Source: Cyclobacterium amurskyense
GTDB taxonomy: Bacteria; Bacteroidota; Bacteroidia; Cytophagales; Cyclobacteriaceae
Length of the DNA: 64,000 nt
Reading direction: 5' to 3'
Assembly (NCBI RefSeq): GCF_001050135.1
Contig: NZ_CP012040.1
Coordinates: forward strand, 1,178,001 to 1,242,000
Shown in pieces: positions 36,408 to 45,669 of this stretch; position 1 is the stretch's first letter, and each line of letters starts with the position of its first letter. The notes under the pieces are model-generated. The model was not told the DNA's origin, made no database searches, and saw only the letters and a list, made by a program, of their open reading frames with translations. The translations under genes were made by a program, and so were the position numbers.

Positions 36408-37739
36408 TTATTTATTATTAAAATTAAAATTCATCCTCAGATTCACTCCACCTATAGAAAACTGCTGATCTGCAAAAGTAAGTCCTCCCAATGGCAATTT
36501 ATAGAAAGGTTCAAAGGAAATATAAAACTCTTTGTTTAATTGATATTCATAGCCAAATGAAAGATTCAATAGTCCGGCTACATCCGTACTACTCTGCCCA
36601 GATTCAGGAGTAAAAACATTACTAAAGCTCTGCACTGTTGGGGCGTATTCCAATGCCCCATTGAAACTATTGGCATTGAAAAGGGACTGCGCCTGATAAG
36701 ACTCTACGGTGTTTTGAGTTAAATACACCATGCTAGACAAGCCTGTAATCAAATACATACCCGTCTGCTTTTTATCATAAAACTTATATTTCAAATTCAC
36801 AGGTATATCTAAAGAGGCAAAATTGAGTTGGTAATCAGTATCAATAATATTACTATTGCTCTTTAAGGCCTCTGAAGAAGGAGAAGCATCCATCATTTGA
36901 TCCATTCTATGATTATTTTGCGCTCCCATGCTTTGATTGGCATAAGCCAAACCAACGTCCAGTTTTAGCTTTCTACTTAAAGAGATCTCAGACATTATTC
37001 CAGCCCCTAAATTCATTCCTGAAACAGGATTGGAGCTGGCTTGAGGGCTCACCATCAAGCCCAGCTTAAAGGATTTGGGGGTTTTGGCTACTTGATCATT
37101 TTCCGAGCTAGAAGACTTCCAAATATCTACTAAATACTGAGCCTCAGAGGTGCTCATGGAAACATCTTTCCCCGTATTAATCGCTACGGTTTGCTCCGCT
37201 CCTCCTTCTAAACTATTAAAACGCTCAGTAATTCCAGCCTGAAATTCGTCCCAGGTTTCAGTAAAGGTTTCTATAAAAACTGAGTTTGATGCTTTACCTG
37301 TCTCAGGGATATTTTGAATAGGAGCTCTATCTACAACACTATCTTCACCAATATTGGATAGGGCCGTAGATCCTGTAAGTGGAGCTACCTTACCATAACT
37401 CGAATCATTTCTTGAACTGATTGTTGGGATTTGAAGCACTTCAGCTTCATCTTTTTCACTTTTATCGAAAAAAGGAGCTTCATCCATAATCACCGCATCC
37501 GTTATAGATTTCACCTTTTGATCAATTTCCTGTTGCTTAGGAAAATAAAAGAAAAAGAACAATAAACTAGCAGCAATACCTGCTGTCATAAATGGCCAGT
37601 AGATTAGCCATGCTTTCTTCTTAGGCTTAAAATAAGCATCAGAAAACTTTTCCCATTCTTTTGGATCAAATGGCTCCTCGTGATTATTGAAGGAGGCTTT
37701 AATTTTCTCCGCTAGCTTCTTATCGAACTGCTCCTTCAT
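36408..37739 (-). CDS. Anti-sigma-type membrane protein with C-terminal outer-membrane beta-barrel domain
   Basis: 443 residues. Residues 1-42 are charged and cytoplasmic (NHEEPFDPKEWEKFSDAY), matching the sigma-binding segments seen in Bacteroidota anti-sigma proteins. One membrane helix follows (about 43-66), then a long polar, Ser/Thr/Asn-rich stretch (about 70-215). The C-terminal part (about 220-443) has alternating strands ending in GGVNLRMNFNFN, like PorT-type outer-membrane barrels. Its frame overlaps the sigma factor gene by 20 bp, so the two are coupled. How one chain could sit in both membranes is unclear; the barrel-like part may be periplasmic or cleaved. Confidence 0.78.
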   Translation of the reverse strand: MKEQFDKKLAEKIKASFNNHEEPFDPKEWEKFSDAYFKPKKKAWLIYWPFMTAGIAASLLFFFFYFPKQQEIDQKVKSITDAVIMDEAPFFDKSEKDEAEVLQIPTISSRNDSSYGKVAPLTGSTALSNIGEDSVVDRAPIQNIPETGKASNSVFIETFTETWDEFQAGITERFNSLEGGAEQTVAINTGKDVSMSTSEAQYLVDIWKSSSSENDQVAKTPKSFKLGLMVSPQASSNPVSGMNLGAGIMSEISLSRKLKLDVGLAYANQSMGAQNNHRMDQMMDASPSSEALKSNSNIIDTDYQLNFASLDIPVNLKYKFYDKKQTGMYLITGLSSMVYLTQNTVESYQAQSLFNANSFNGALEYAPTVQSFSNVFTPESGQSSTDVAGLLNLSFGYEYQLNKEFYISFEPFYKLPLGGLTFADQQFSIGGVNLRMNFNFNNK

Positions 37740-38268
37740 TCTTTATATGATTTAATGCAATAATTTTTTCTCTCAATTTCTCCTTGGCTCGCGCTAAATA
37801 AGTCCTACAAGTACTTGAGGGGATCCCAAGTTTTTCGCTTATTTCGGCATGCCTAAACCCCTCTATTTCATACATATTAAAAATCACCCGCAAAATATCA
37901 GGCAATTCTTCAAGGCATTTTAAGATGTCATCTTTAGATAACTCATCGATAATATCAGGATCGTAAGTCTCAGCATGAGCTTTATCAATATCCATTACTG
38001 CCTGATGTTTTAAGTTTTTCCTGTAATAGTCGACCGAGGTATTAATAATTATTCTACGAAACCAAGCCTTAAAAGAATTCTCTAAACAAAATTGATCAAG
38101 TTTATCAAAAGCCTTCATATAACTATCGTTTACGATTTCACACGCCTCCTCCCTATTACCAGAATACCTTAACGCAATACTCATGGCATAGCCATAAAAG
38201 TGCCGATAAAGCCTTTCTAACGATTTTTTATCTCGCTTTTGTGCTTCTTGTATGAGATCTTTCTCCAA
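37720..38268 (-). CDS. ECF-type RNA polymerase sigma factor
   Basis: A 182-residue sigma-70-family factor with region 2 (about 20-90: SGNREEACEIVNDSYMKAFD, then FKAWFRRIIINTSVDYYRK) and region 4 (about 120-170: FNMYEIEGFRHAEISEKLG, SSTCRTYLARAKEKLR). There is no region 1 or 3, hence the ECF class. It heads a three-gene minus-strand operon with the overlapping anti-sigma/barrel protein and the FKBP-like lipoprotein, fitting an envelope-stress module. Target promoter motif not identifiable here. Confidence 0.93.
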   Translation of the reverse strand: MEKDLIQEAQKRDKKSLERLYRHFYGYAMSIALRYSGNREEACEIVNDSYMKAFDKLDQFCLENSFKAWFRRIIINTSVDYYRKNLKHQAVMDIDKAHAETYDPDIIDELSKDDILKCLEELPDILRVIFNMYEIEGFRHAEISEKLGIPSSTCRTYLARAKEKLREKIIALNHIKNEGAVR

Positions 38269-38587
38269 AAGCTTTTGTTTTACTGGGTCGATTCAAAACC
38301 CATACGTTACCAACTCACAAAACGCTACAATACTTGCCAAAAAATTTTCATTTTATTTAATTGAACAATTTTTTAGCCCCCACAAACCCAACCAAATGAA
38401 CCTAGAAGCTTATTGATTGTATCCATTTCATCAAAAATAGACTCCTAAAAAAGACTTAAACCCGAAATATGCAATAGACAATCTATTACGTGCTGAAATC
38501 GCTTTAAAATCAGCCACTTCGTTGCTGTTTTCAATTTCACCATAGCGGTGCTATGTTAAAATCTCCAAACAGCCTGATTGTCTCGTC
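38269..38587. repeat. Intergenic REP-like repeat left of the IS element
   Basis: About 320 bp with no gene. The right part (38476-38583) is bounded by AGACAATC and its inverse GATTGTCT and contains the perfect hairpin CATAGC-GGT-GCTATG (38541-38555). The IS element begins right at the GATTGTCT arm, so the repeat may have been the insertion target. The left part should hold the sigma-factor promoter; nothing specific recognised. Confidence 0.6.
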
Positions 38588-38638
38588 CTGAAAATGGTTG
38601 ACACTTTTGTTTTTCAAATATAGTAAGTGTTTTAATTT

Positions 38639-39649
38639 CTAAGAAGTTTCATTTAACTTACAGTACCACGATAAAGCGGAGGCAAGCTCTGCTGAGGAGC
38701 AACTTGCCAAGGAATAGTCGTTTGGTCCGATAGCGTTGCTATTTTCAGACCGGGCCTTGACAGGTTCGGTCTTCTTTTTCCAATTATATTTCTTTCCAAT
38801 AACGCGTTCGGTATCATGCCTTGTAAAACCTTCGTCATGTACTTGGTTAGGTGTTAGATTTCCTAAACTCTCGTGTGGTCTCATATCATTATAGATTTTG
38901 ATAATTTTAATGATGTATTTTTTCGGGTTGATATTTGTTTCTCCTGCAATATCCTCCAGCCACTCTTCCTTTAGGATTCCATTTACTCTTTCCGCTATGG
39001 CATTTTCATGTGGTGAAGCGGGCTTCGTCATACTGATCCAAACTTTCTTCTTTTTCAATAGGTCGGTGTAATCATAACTGCAGTACTGTACCCCACGGTC
39101 CGAATGATGGACAAGGGAATAATGGTTAATGTTTTCTTGAGACTGGAAAGCCACCTTCAGGGCTTCAAGTGCTGATTCAGCCTTCAGATCCAGAGAAAGA
39201 TTCCAGCCCACTATTTTCTGGGAATAAGCATCCGTAATAAGATACAGATACATGACTTGCCCATTTAGTAAAAGGTAGGTAATATCGGAAACCCATAACT
39301 GGTTGGGCCTGTAGACAACCATGTTTTCTACCAGGTTATGGTACTTCCTAAGCCAATGATGGCTTTGGGTAGTGAAAAACTTCCTTTTTCTTTTGGTTAC
39401 TAATAACCCGTTCACTCGAAGCAAATCAAACAGTTTATCCCTGCCTATCTTGATTTTCATTCCTATTAGGTCTTTCTGAATCAGAGGGTTTATCTTTCTC
39501 AACCCCCATCTGGATGTTTTGGCCTTCTTTCTGATCTTTAAAACAAGACTCAAGACCACCTCTTCCTCAAATGCCCCGCGGTAAATATAATTTAAAGCTT
39601 TATAGTAGCCCTGCCTGCTCTTGCCAAACAATTCACAAAGTTGGGCCAA
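38639..39649 (-). CDS. IS3-family transposase OrfB (DDE integrase)
   Basis: 336 residues from a TTG at 39649, but the frame is open upstream through EEEPKVSL and is probably entered by frameshift from orfA. It has an N-terminal HTH_21-like helical segment (KIRKKAKTSRWGLRKINPLI) and then the rve integrase core. Catalytic residues are Asp in WVSDITYL, Asp in HHSDRGVQY and Glu in NAIAERVNGILKEEW, with normal D-D-35-E spacing. The last 60 or so residues are a basic, Ser-rich tail of low conservation. Confidence 0.93.
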   Translation of the reverse strand: MAQLCELFGKSRQGYYKALNYIYRGAFEEEVVLSLVLKIRKKAKTSRWGLRKINPLIQKDLIGMKIKIGRDKLFDLLRVNGLLVTKRKRKFFTTQSHHWLRKYHNLVENMVVYRPNQLWVSDITYLLLNGQVMYLYLITDAYSQKIVGWNLSLDLKAESALEALKVAFQSQENINHYSLVHHSDRGVQYCSYDYTDLLKKKKVWISMTKPASPHENAIAERVNGILKEEWLEDIAGETNINPKKYIIKIIKIYNDMRPHESLGNLTPNQVHDEGFTRHDTERVIGKKYNWKKKTEPVKARSENSNAIGPNDYSLASCSSAELASALSWYCKLNETS

Positions 39650-39651
39650 AC

Positions 39652-40044
39652 TTACTTTTGGTTCTTCTTCTCTGAGTCTTTGAACTGTTTGGCACCAGAC
39701 TTTTTTTCAAGATCTAGCCCATATTCTTCTTTGGCAATATCTACCATGATCTGGTATGCCCTGCCCTTCAAACGGCTAAGCTTCAGCTCTTCTTCAAGTT
39801 GCCTTATACGGGCTTTTAACTCACTATTGGAATCCTCTTTTATTGCCATGTTTTTTAAAATCGGAAGAGGATCTTTAGGAAGCCTTCTTTCAAGACCAGC
39901 AAAAATCCTCATCCATTCCAAGATAGCGGATTTGCTTTTAATTCCATAAATATGCCTTGCCTGTTCTTTGCTTAAAGTACCTGAAAGTACTTCCATAACG
40001 ATTTTTCTCCTTGCATCTTCGGAGAACTTTTGTAATTCACTCAT
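39652..40044 (-). CDS. IS3-family transposase OrfA (helix-turn-helix)
   Basis: A 130-residue DNA-binding subunit with an HTH (SKEQARHIYGIKSKSAILEW) and a leucine-zipper-like coiled coil (ELKARIRQLEEELKLSRLKG) for multimerisation. It ends CAA AAG TAA; the A_AAG at 39655-39658 directly before the stop is a plausible -1 slippage site giving the OrfAB fusion transposase. OrfA alone normally acts as a repressor or end-binding factor. Confidence 0.9.
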   Translation of the reverse strand: MSELQKFSEDARRKIVMEVLSGTLSKEQARHIYGIKSKSAILEWMRIFAGLERRLPKDPLPILKNMAIKEDSNSELKARIRQLEEELKLSRLKGRAYQIMVDIAKEEYGLDLEKKSGAKQFKDSEKKNQK

Positions 40045-40102
40045 TTTGTCCGATTATAGGTTTACAATTTTTAATTAAATTGTGTCAACCTATTTCAGTA
40101 CA

Positions 40103-40675
40103 CGACCGATTTTCTTGCGATTGCAACACTTCCCGTAAACACGGGACAGGCTTCACCCCTGACATTGTCAGGGCGGAGAAATCCTATTACATAATCTGGG
40201 TTAAAATTGTTACCCATTGATAAACCAAAGTTAACAACGAAAAAGGCGGACTTAAAATTATCCCCAAGTAATTAAGAATAATCATTACATATGGTCTAAA
40301 GGACAAAGCATTAATATGAAAACAGCCCTATTGTTTAAAACCCCTAGTATATAGCCTACTCTCCCCTTAACGCTTCTCACATCTTTAGCCTATGTCTAGT
40401 AATTTTGAGACTTTGCTATGGCTATTTCCTATTTACTTTTAAAGCCAAAAAAACTTCCTTTCTGCAGCAATCAATATTTGCAACTTACGCCACCCTTTTC
40501 TCAGGGCTTAAGATTTGTGTAGTAAGAGAATTTTATTGGTATCTTTCAAAAGGAAATAGACACTTATATCAGCAGCAAACGATGAAGCTTTTGCATGATA
40601 AACTTAATCTCTTTATTTTTAATACCTAATAAGTAACAATAAATGTAAATTTAGCGTTTAAATTGCTGATCATTT
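40103..40675. other. Intergenic region right of the IS element
   Basis: About 570 bp. The first 75 bp carry two perfect hairpins, TCCCGT-AAAC-ACGGGA (40131-40146) and CCCTGAC-ATT-GTCAGGG (40157-40173), the latter followed by GCGGAGAAAT much as in the 8.2-10.3 kb array. The remainder is AT-rich with no supported gene; a 74-codon open frame at 40405-40629 lacks a plausible start context and similarity. Confidence 0.6.
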
Positions 40676-41410
40676 ATGACTAAAGAAATGAAATATTTCC
40701 TATTCCTTGCCCTTCTTTTAGGTTCTTCTTTCAATTTATTGGCTCAAGAGGAGGAGTCCGGAGACTATGACTATGACAAAGAGGTTCTCTTTGGAATCAA
40801 TAAAAATACCAACGGAGGTTTAATTGGCGGTGTTAGTTTTAAAATTGGTTCAAGGATAGATGACAATCTCTTTCAGTTTTTCAATTTGGAATTGGCCAAT
40901 GTCAAAAACCCCAAGGAAGTCAGGTACCCATCAAATTTAGGGAATACGTATATTTTTGGAAAATCAAATTACCTCTACGCAATAAGGCCCCAATACGGTC
41001 GAGAAATAATCGCCTTCAAAAAAGCACCCCATCAGGGAGTCCAGATTTCATTCCTGGCGGCAATTGGCCCTTCCATTGGATTAATAGCTCCCTATTATGT
41101 GGAATATTACTATAGTCAATCAGACACAAGACGCCAGCAGTATGACCCTAGCATCCACCAAAGCAAGTGGGACATACTCGGTCCAGGGAGACTATTTGAG
41201 GGAATTGGCGATTCTGAAATTGCTTTTGGGGGAAATGCCAAAGCAGCAATAACTTTTGAATTTGGTTTTTTTAAGTCAAACGTAACAGGGCTGGAACTAG
41301 GGTATCAATTTGAGGGTTTTACCAAAGAGATTCCCTTGATGCCAACTACGGAAAACAGACAGACCTTCCAATCTGCTTATGTCACCTTATTCTATGGCTT
41401 TAGAAGATAG
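40676..41410 (+). CDS. Secreted outer-membrane-type beta-barrel protein, unknown function
   Basis: 244 residues with a signal peptide (about 1-23, ending LLAQ; M4 is an alternative start). The mature part has alternating hydrophobic strands and an aromatic C-terminus (TLFYGFRR), consistent with a small outer-membrane barrel. No named family recognised. It lies 68 bp upstream of lipA on the same strand, but a TTTG/TAATTTTG promoter candidate between them suggests lipA is transcribed separately. Confidence 0.7.
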   Translation: MTKEMKYFLFLALLLGSSFNLLAQEEESGDYDYDKEVLFGINKNTNGGLIGGVSFKIGSRIDDNLFQFFNLELANVKNPKEVRYPSNLGNTYIFGKSNYLYAIRPQYGREIIAFKKAPHQGVQISFLAAIGPSIGLIAPYYVEYYYSQSDTRRQQYDPSIHQSKWDILGPGRLFEGIGDSEIAFGGNAKAAITFEFGFFKSNVTGLELGYQFEGFTKEIPLMPTTENRQTFQSAYVTLFYGFRR

Positions 41411-41425
41411 GTAGTAACATCCATC

Positions 41426-41458
41426 TTTGGGTTAACTCACATTTTATGATTAATTTTG
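41426..41458 (+). promoter_or_regulatory. Candidate promoter of lipA
   Basis: TTTG at 41426-41429, 21 bp spacing, and TAATTTTG at 41451-41458 fit the Bacteroidota -33/-7 consensus (TTTG / TAnnTTTG). The start codon is 20 bp further on. Confidence 0.5.
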
Positions 41459-41478
41459 AACGGACTTAAAAAACCGAT

Positions 41479-42357
41479 ATGATAGAATTACCGGTAATTT
41501 CTGAAGAACAAACCAGAAGAAAAAAACCGAATTGGTTGAGGGTAAAATTACCTGTTGGAAAAGAATATGCGCATGTACGCAAATTGGTAGACGAGCACAA
41601 GCTACACACTATCTGCGAAAGCGGCAATTGCCCTAATATGGGTGAGTGTTGGGGAGCGGGTACGGCTACCTTTATGATATTAGGAAATGTATGTACCAGA
41701 TCCTGTTCCTTCTGCGCTGTAGCCACAGGAAGACCACCTGAGTACGACGAAGATGAACCAAGAAGGGTTGCTGAAGCAATTCAGCTAATGCAGGTAAAAC
41801 ACGCTGTAATTACCTCTGTAAACAGAGATGAGCTCAAGGACAAAGGCGCTGATATATGGTATAGAACAGTAGCTGAAACCAAGAAAAGCTCTCCAGAAAC
41901 CACAATTGAAACCCTCATCCCAGACGTTAAGGGGAATTGGGAAGCCTTGTACCGAATGATTAGTGCGGGACAAGAAGTTGTTTCTCATAATGTAGAAACT
42001 GTTGAAAGATTGTATAGGAGAGTAAGACCACAAGCCAAGTACAACAGATCTCTGGAACAAATTAAGCTTACAAAGGAATTTGGCAAACGTACCAAAACAG
42101 GTATCATGCTAGGCTTAGGAGAAAAACAGGATGAAGTGCATAAAGCAATGGATGACCTTGCAGCGCATGGCTGTGATATACTTACACTCGGCCAATACCT
42201 GCAACCCACTAAAATGCACATTGAAGTTGCTGAATTTATTCACCCTGACCAATTTGATGTATATAGAGAAGAAGGACTTAAGAGAGGCTTAAAATATGTA
42301 GAATCCGGACCTTTGGTCAGATCCTCTTACCATGCTGAGAGACATGTAAACGTTTAA
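41479..42357 (+). CDS. lipA: Lipoyl synthase
   Basis: Radical-SAM enzyme inserting two sulfurs into protein-bound octanoate to make lipoyl cofactor. The 292-residue chain has both clusters: auxiliary C46, C51, C57 ([12 protein letters not shown]) and radical-SAM C72, C76, C79 (CTRSCSFC). The C-terminal RSSYHAE supplies the serine ligand of the auxiliary cluster. Standard length. A terminator hairpin follows, so it is probably a single-gene transcript. The lipB partner is not in the window. Confidence 0.97.
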   Translation: MIELPVISEEQTRRKKPNWLRVKLPVGKEYAHVRKLVDEHKLHTICESGNCPNMGECWGAGTATFMILGNVCTRSCSFCAVATGRPPEYDEDEPRRVAEAIQLMQVKHAVITSVNRDELKDKGADIWYRTVAETKKSSPETTIETLIPDVKGNWEALYRMISAGQEVVSHNVETVERLYRRVRPQAKYNRSLEQIKLTKEFGKRTKTGIMLGLGEKQDEVHKAMDDLAAHGCDILTLGQYLQPTKMHIEVAEFIHPDQFDVYREEGLKRGLKYVESGPLVRSSYHAERHVNV

Positions 42358-42371
42358 GCACCTTTCCTTGA

Positions 42372-42418
42372 ATAACTTCCGATCAAATTCACTTGAATTG
42401 GTCGGAAGTTATGATTTT
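42372..42418 (+). terminator. Terminator of lipA
   Basis: Long stem of about 19 bp with a bulge: ATAACTTCCGA at 42372-42382 pairs with the inverse ending at 42412, then ATTTTT. It starts 14 bp after the lipA stop codon. Confidence 0.85.
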
Positions 42419-42506
42419 TCTTGAGATAAGAAGGATAATAACTATTTTTTTGTATCTTTTGACTGTCTATATCTTACAAAGAACTGGATTTTAAACGTGC
42501 CTTAAA

Positions 42507-43103
42507 ATGACTTTTACCAAAACATTACTATTAGTAATAATCGCCACAGTTTTTTTTAACTGTTCCTCTAAAACTATTGGTGGGCTCACCAAAGAAGAGT
42601 ATAAATCCTGGAAGCAACAAAAAAAGGAAATGAGTCCTGAAGCTTTCAAAGCCTTGGTTGAAGACAAGGACAGAATAGCACAAGAAAACAATTACCTTCT
42701 TGAAAAAATGGCCCATGTTGAGCAAAAGATCGCTGATAAACAAGGCGAAATAGATCGTTTGGCCCGTCAGGTAATGAGCATGAGTACTCAAAACAATCAA
42801 GGAGCAAATGGGAATTCAGAATCCAATATAGATGAGTGGCAAAAAGGCATTGTTTTTAAGGTACAATTGGCTGCTTTCGATGAATTTGACCTGAGAGACC
42901 TTACAGAGAATGGAAGTGATCTGAAAATCATTGATGAAGAAGGGTACATCAAGTATGTATTAGGCCAATTTAGAGACTACAAAATGGCAGATCAGTTCAA
43001 GAAAAAATTAAGAAAAATAGGCGTGAAAGAAGCCTGGATTGTTCCCTACAAAGACGGACAAAGAGTGCCTCTTAAAGATGTTCTCACTGAGGTGATCGAC
43101 TAA
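42507..43103 (+). CDS. Lipoprotein with coiled coil and SPOR-like C-terminus
   Basis: 198 residues; signal segment ending FFNC (C19). A helical, charged coiled coil follows (about 45-90). The C-terminal domain (about 113-190) begins GIVFKVQLAAF and has YVLGQFRDYKMADQFKKKLR, the repeat pattern of a SPOR peptidoglycan-binding domain. A role near the septum or in cell-wall anchoring is plausible but unproven. It precedes recJ by about 110 bp on the same strand. Confidence 0.72.
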   Translation: MTFTKTLLLVIIATVFFNCSSKTIGGLTKEEYKSWKQQKKEMSPEAFKALVEDKDRIAQENNYLLEKMAHVEQKIADKQGEIDRLARQVMSMSTQNNQGANGNSESNIDEWQKGIVFKVQLAAFDEFDLRDLTENGSDLKIIDEEGYIKYVLGQFRDYKMADQFKKKLRKIGVKEAWIVPYKDGQRVPLKDVLTEVID

Positions 43104-43212
43104 ACGATAAGGATCTCAATGTATGGACTTTAAGTAAACCTGTCAATTTTTATTGGAATTATTAAGGTGTTTTTTTAGTTGAATCGCCTGTTTGTTTTGT
43201 AATTTACACGCC

Positions 43213-44916
43213 ATGGACTTTAGATGGAAACATAAAAGCAAGGCAGATTCGGAATTAGTTGAATACCTAAGCAATGAAATCAACGTTAACCCGACATTAG
43301 CAAATGTCTTGGTGAATCGTGGCATTGAGGATTTCCAACAAGCAAAAGAATTTTTCCGTCCCGATTTGGACAAGCTCCATGATCCTTTCTTAATGAAGGA
43401 CATGGACAATGCCGTAAAAAGGTTACATGAGGCTATAGAAAACAAAGAAAAAATACTTATTTACGGAGATTACGATGTAGATGGAACCACTTCTGTGGCA
43501 TTATTTTATGGCTTTATAAAATCATTTTATGACAATGTAGCTTTTTACATCCCCGACAGATACAAAGAGGGTTATGGCATTTCCGAAAAAGGAGTGCGTT
43601 ATGCAGCTGAAAACAATTTCGGCCTCGTTGTATCGTTGGATTGCGGAATTAAGGCCATGGATAAAATCGCACTGGCCAATGAACTAGGTGTAGATTTTAT
43701 CATCTGCGACCACCACACACCTGGAGAAATACTCCCTCAGGCCATTGCCGTTTTAGACCCTAAACGTTCAGACTGCTCCTATCCCTTCAAAGAGTTAAGT
43801 GGATGTGGAGTAGGGTTCAAACTTGTACAGGCTTACACAAAGTTTTTGGGGAAAAATCAAAACCACCTTTATGCTTTCCTTGATCTTTTAGTGATCAGTA
43901 TAGCCTCAGACATTGTCCCCATATCTGGGGAAAACAGAATCCTTGCCTATTTTGGTTTGGAAAGATTAAACAACAATCCCAGACCGGGAATTAAAGCCCT
44001 AATACTTAAAGGAAAATTAGAGAAAGACATTAACATTACAGATATTGTTTTCAAAATTGGCCCAAGAATAAATGCCTCCGGGAGATTAGAGCATGCAAAA
44101 GCCTCTGTAGAACTATTAATTGCTAAAGATTTAGACGAAGCAGTGCGAAGGGCTGAACTCGTAGAAGACGTAAATGCTGCGCGAAAAAATTTCGATGAAA
44201 ACATCACTCGTGAGGCATTAGAAATGATTGAAAGCAGGGAATTGGAAGAAGGTGCTTTCAAAAGCACTGTTCTATTCAAGGAGGACTGGCACAAGGGAGT
44301 AATTGGCATTGTGGCTTCGAGGTGTATAGAAAAGTACTATAGACCGACCATTATACTTACTGAATCAAACAATAAAGCTACAGGTAGTGCGCGTTCTGTA
44401 TTTGATTTTAATATCTACGATGCAATTGAAGAATGCAGTGACTTGCTCGAGCAGTTTGGTGGTCATAAATATGCTGCAGGACTTACCCTAGCTGTCGAAA
44501 ATGTACCAGCATTTCAGGAGAAATTTGAAGCTGTAGTTAGCGAAAGGATAAGTGAAATTCACATGAAGCCTATATTAGAAATTGATGATGAGTTGATCCT
44601 TGATCAAATCAATTATAAATTTTATAATATCCTCAAGCAAATGACACCTTTTGGCCCTGGGAATCCCGAACCTGTCTTTTGTACCAATCAGGTTTACGCC
44701 GAAAATGTACGTATCCTAAAAGACAAACATCTCCGCTTTGAAATCGTTCAAGATGGACAAAGCACAAAGCCAGTTTGTATTGGCTTTGGCTTTGCTGATT
44801 ATTATGAGTTATTGAATAGCAAGATGCGATTTAATATAGCATTTGAATTAAGAGAAAATACATTTAGAAATACGAGCAGTTTGCAGCTTTACGTAAAGGA
44901 TATCAAATTTGATTAA
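43213..44916 (+). CDS. recJ: Single-stranded-DNA-specific exonuclease RecJ
   Basis: 5'-3' ssDNA exonuclease for recombination and mismatch repair, 567 residues from ATG 43213 ([10 protein letters not shown]); a longer frame begins at 43192 but its extra MFCNLHA is not family-like. DHH motifs: [18 protein letters not shown] (motif I), [15 protein letters not shown] (motif III). The DHHA1 domain carries [18 protein letters not shown] and [13 protein letters not shown]. It ends 2 bp before lptB, so the two are co-transcribed, an arrangement frequent in Bacteroidota. Confidence 0.95.
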   Translation: MDFRWKHKSKADSELVEYLSNEINVNPTLANVLVNRGIEDFQQAKEFFRPDLDKLHDPFLMKDMDNAVKRLHEAIENKEKILIYGDYDVDGTTSVALFYGFIKSFYDNVAFYIPDRYKEGYGISEKGVRYAAENNFGLVVSLDCGIKAMDKIALANELGVDFIICDHHTPGEILPQAIAVLDPKRSDCSYPFKELSGCGVGFKLVQAYTKFLGKNQNHLYAFLDLLVISIASDIVPISGENRILAYFGLERLNNNPRPGIKALILKGKLEKDINITDIVFKIGPRINASGRLEHAKASVELLIAKDLDEAVRRAELVEDVNAARKNFDENITREALEMIESRELEEGAFKSTVLFKEDWHKGVIGIVASRCIEKYYRPTIILTESNNKATGSARSVFDFNIYDAIEECSDLLEQFGGHKYAAGLTLAVENVPAFQEKFEAVVSERISEIHMKPILEIDDELILDQINYKFYNILKQMTPFGPGNPEPVFCTNQVYAENVRILKDKHLRFEIVQDGQSTKPVCIGFGFADYYELLNSKMRFNIAFELRENTFRNTSSLQLYVKDIKFD

Positions 44917-44918
44917 AC

Positions 44919-45650
44919 ATGATATTAAAGGCAGAGCACCTAGTTAAAATATACAAGAAAAAGAAAGTAGTTAACGATATTTCTGTAGAAGTAGGACAGG
45001 GAGAAATTGTAGGCCTACTTGGACCAAATGGAGCAGGAAAAACCACCTCATTTTATATGATTGTGGGCCTCGTAAAACCAAATGGAGGAACTGTATACCT
45101 GGACAATCAGGACATTACCCCACTACCTATGTACAAAAGAGCGAAATTAGGTATAGGATACCTTGCTCAAGAAGCCTCTGTATTCAGAAAGCTTACTGTG
45201 GAGGAAAATATAATGGCCGTTCTGGAGATGAGTAAGATCCCCAAAAAGGATCAAAAGGAAAAAGTAGAAGAGCTTCTAGAGGAGTTTAGCCTCACCCATG
45301 TAAGAAAAAACCTTGGGATGGTACTCTCTGGCGGAGAAAGAAGGAGAACAGAAATTGCCAGGGCATTGTCAGTAGACCCGAACTTTGTGTTACTAGACGA
45401 GCCATTTGCAGGAGTAGATCCAATTGCTGTAGAGGAAATTCAAACCATCGTAGCCAAACTTAAAAACAAAAATATCGGCATCCTCATCACTGATCATAAT
45501 GTGAATGAAACCTTATCCATTACCGACCGTGCCTATTTGATGTTTGAGGGAAGACTTCTGAAAGCAGGCACAGCCGAAGAACTCGCTGCAGATGAGCAGG
45601 TAAGAAAAGTTTATCTGGGGAAAAATTTCGAGCTGAAAAGGAAAATTTAA
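44919..45650 (+). CDS. lptB: LPS export ABC transporter ATPase LptB
   Basis: Powers lipopolysaccharide extraction from the inner membrane with LptFG. 243 residues: Walker [18 protein letters not shown], signature [15 protein letters not shown], Walker [15 protein letters not shown]-loop ITDHNVNE. The tail [15 protein letters not shown] matches LptB. Coupled to recJ upstream; the GH3-family gene follows after 19 bp. LptF/G/C genes are not nearby. Confidence 0.95.
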   Translation: MILKAEHLVKIYKKKKVVNDISVEVGQGEIVGLLGPNGAGKTTSFYMIVGLVKPNGGTVYLDNQDITPLPMYKRAKLGIGYLAQEASVFRKLTVEENIMAVLEMSKIPKKDQKEKVEELLEEFSLTHVRKNLGMVLSGGERRRTEIARALSVDPNFVLLDEPFAGVDPIAVEEIQTIVAKLKNKNIGILITDHNVNETLSITDRAYLMFEGRLLKAGTAEELAADEQVRKVYLGKNFELKRKI

Positions 45651-45669
45651 AACCGACCAAACCTCCACT

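Larger units (their letters stand above)
38584..40102 (-). mobile_element. IS3-family insertion sequence
   Basis: About 1.5 kb, the normal IS3 size. Terminal inverted repeats CTGAAAATGGTTGACAC (38588-38604) and the inverse of 40082-40098 agree at 15 of 17 positions. It encodes orfA and orfB in the overlapping -1 arrangement typical of the family. Both frames are open and the DDE triad is intact, so it could be active. A clear 3-4 bp target duplication could not be found, so the exact ends are uncertain by a few bases. Confidence 0.88.

Noticed and set aside
38580..40110. Target-site duplication of the IS3 element
   Set aside because: Flanking bases next to the inverted repeats do not match over 3-4 bp at any reasonable end assignment, so none is claimed.
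40405..40629. 74-codon open frame between the IS element and the outer-membrane protein gene
   Set aside because: No signal, domain or start context; composition like AT-rich intergenic DNA.
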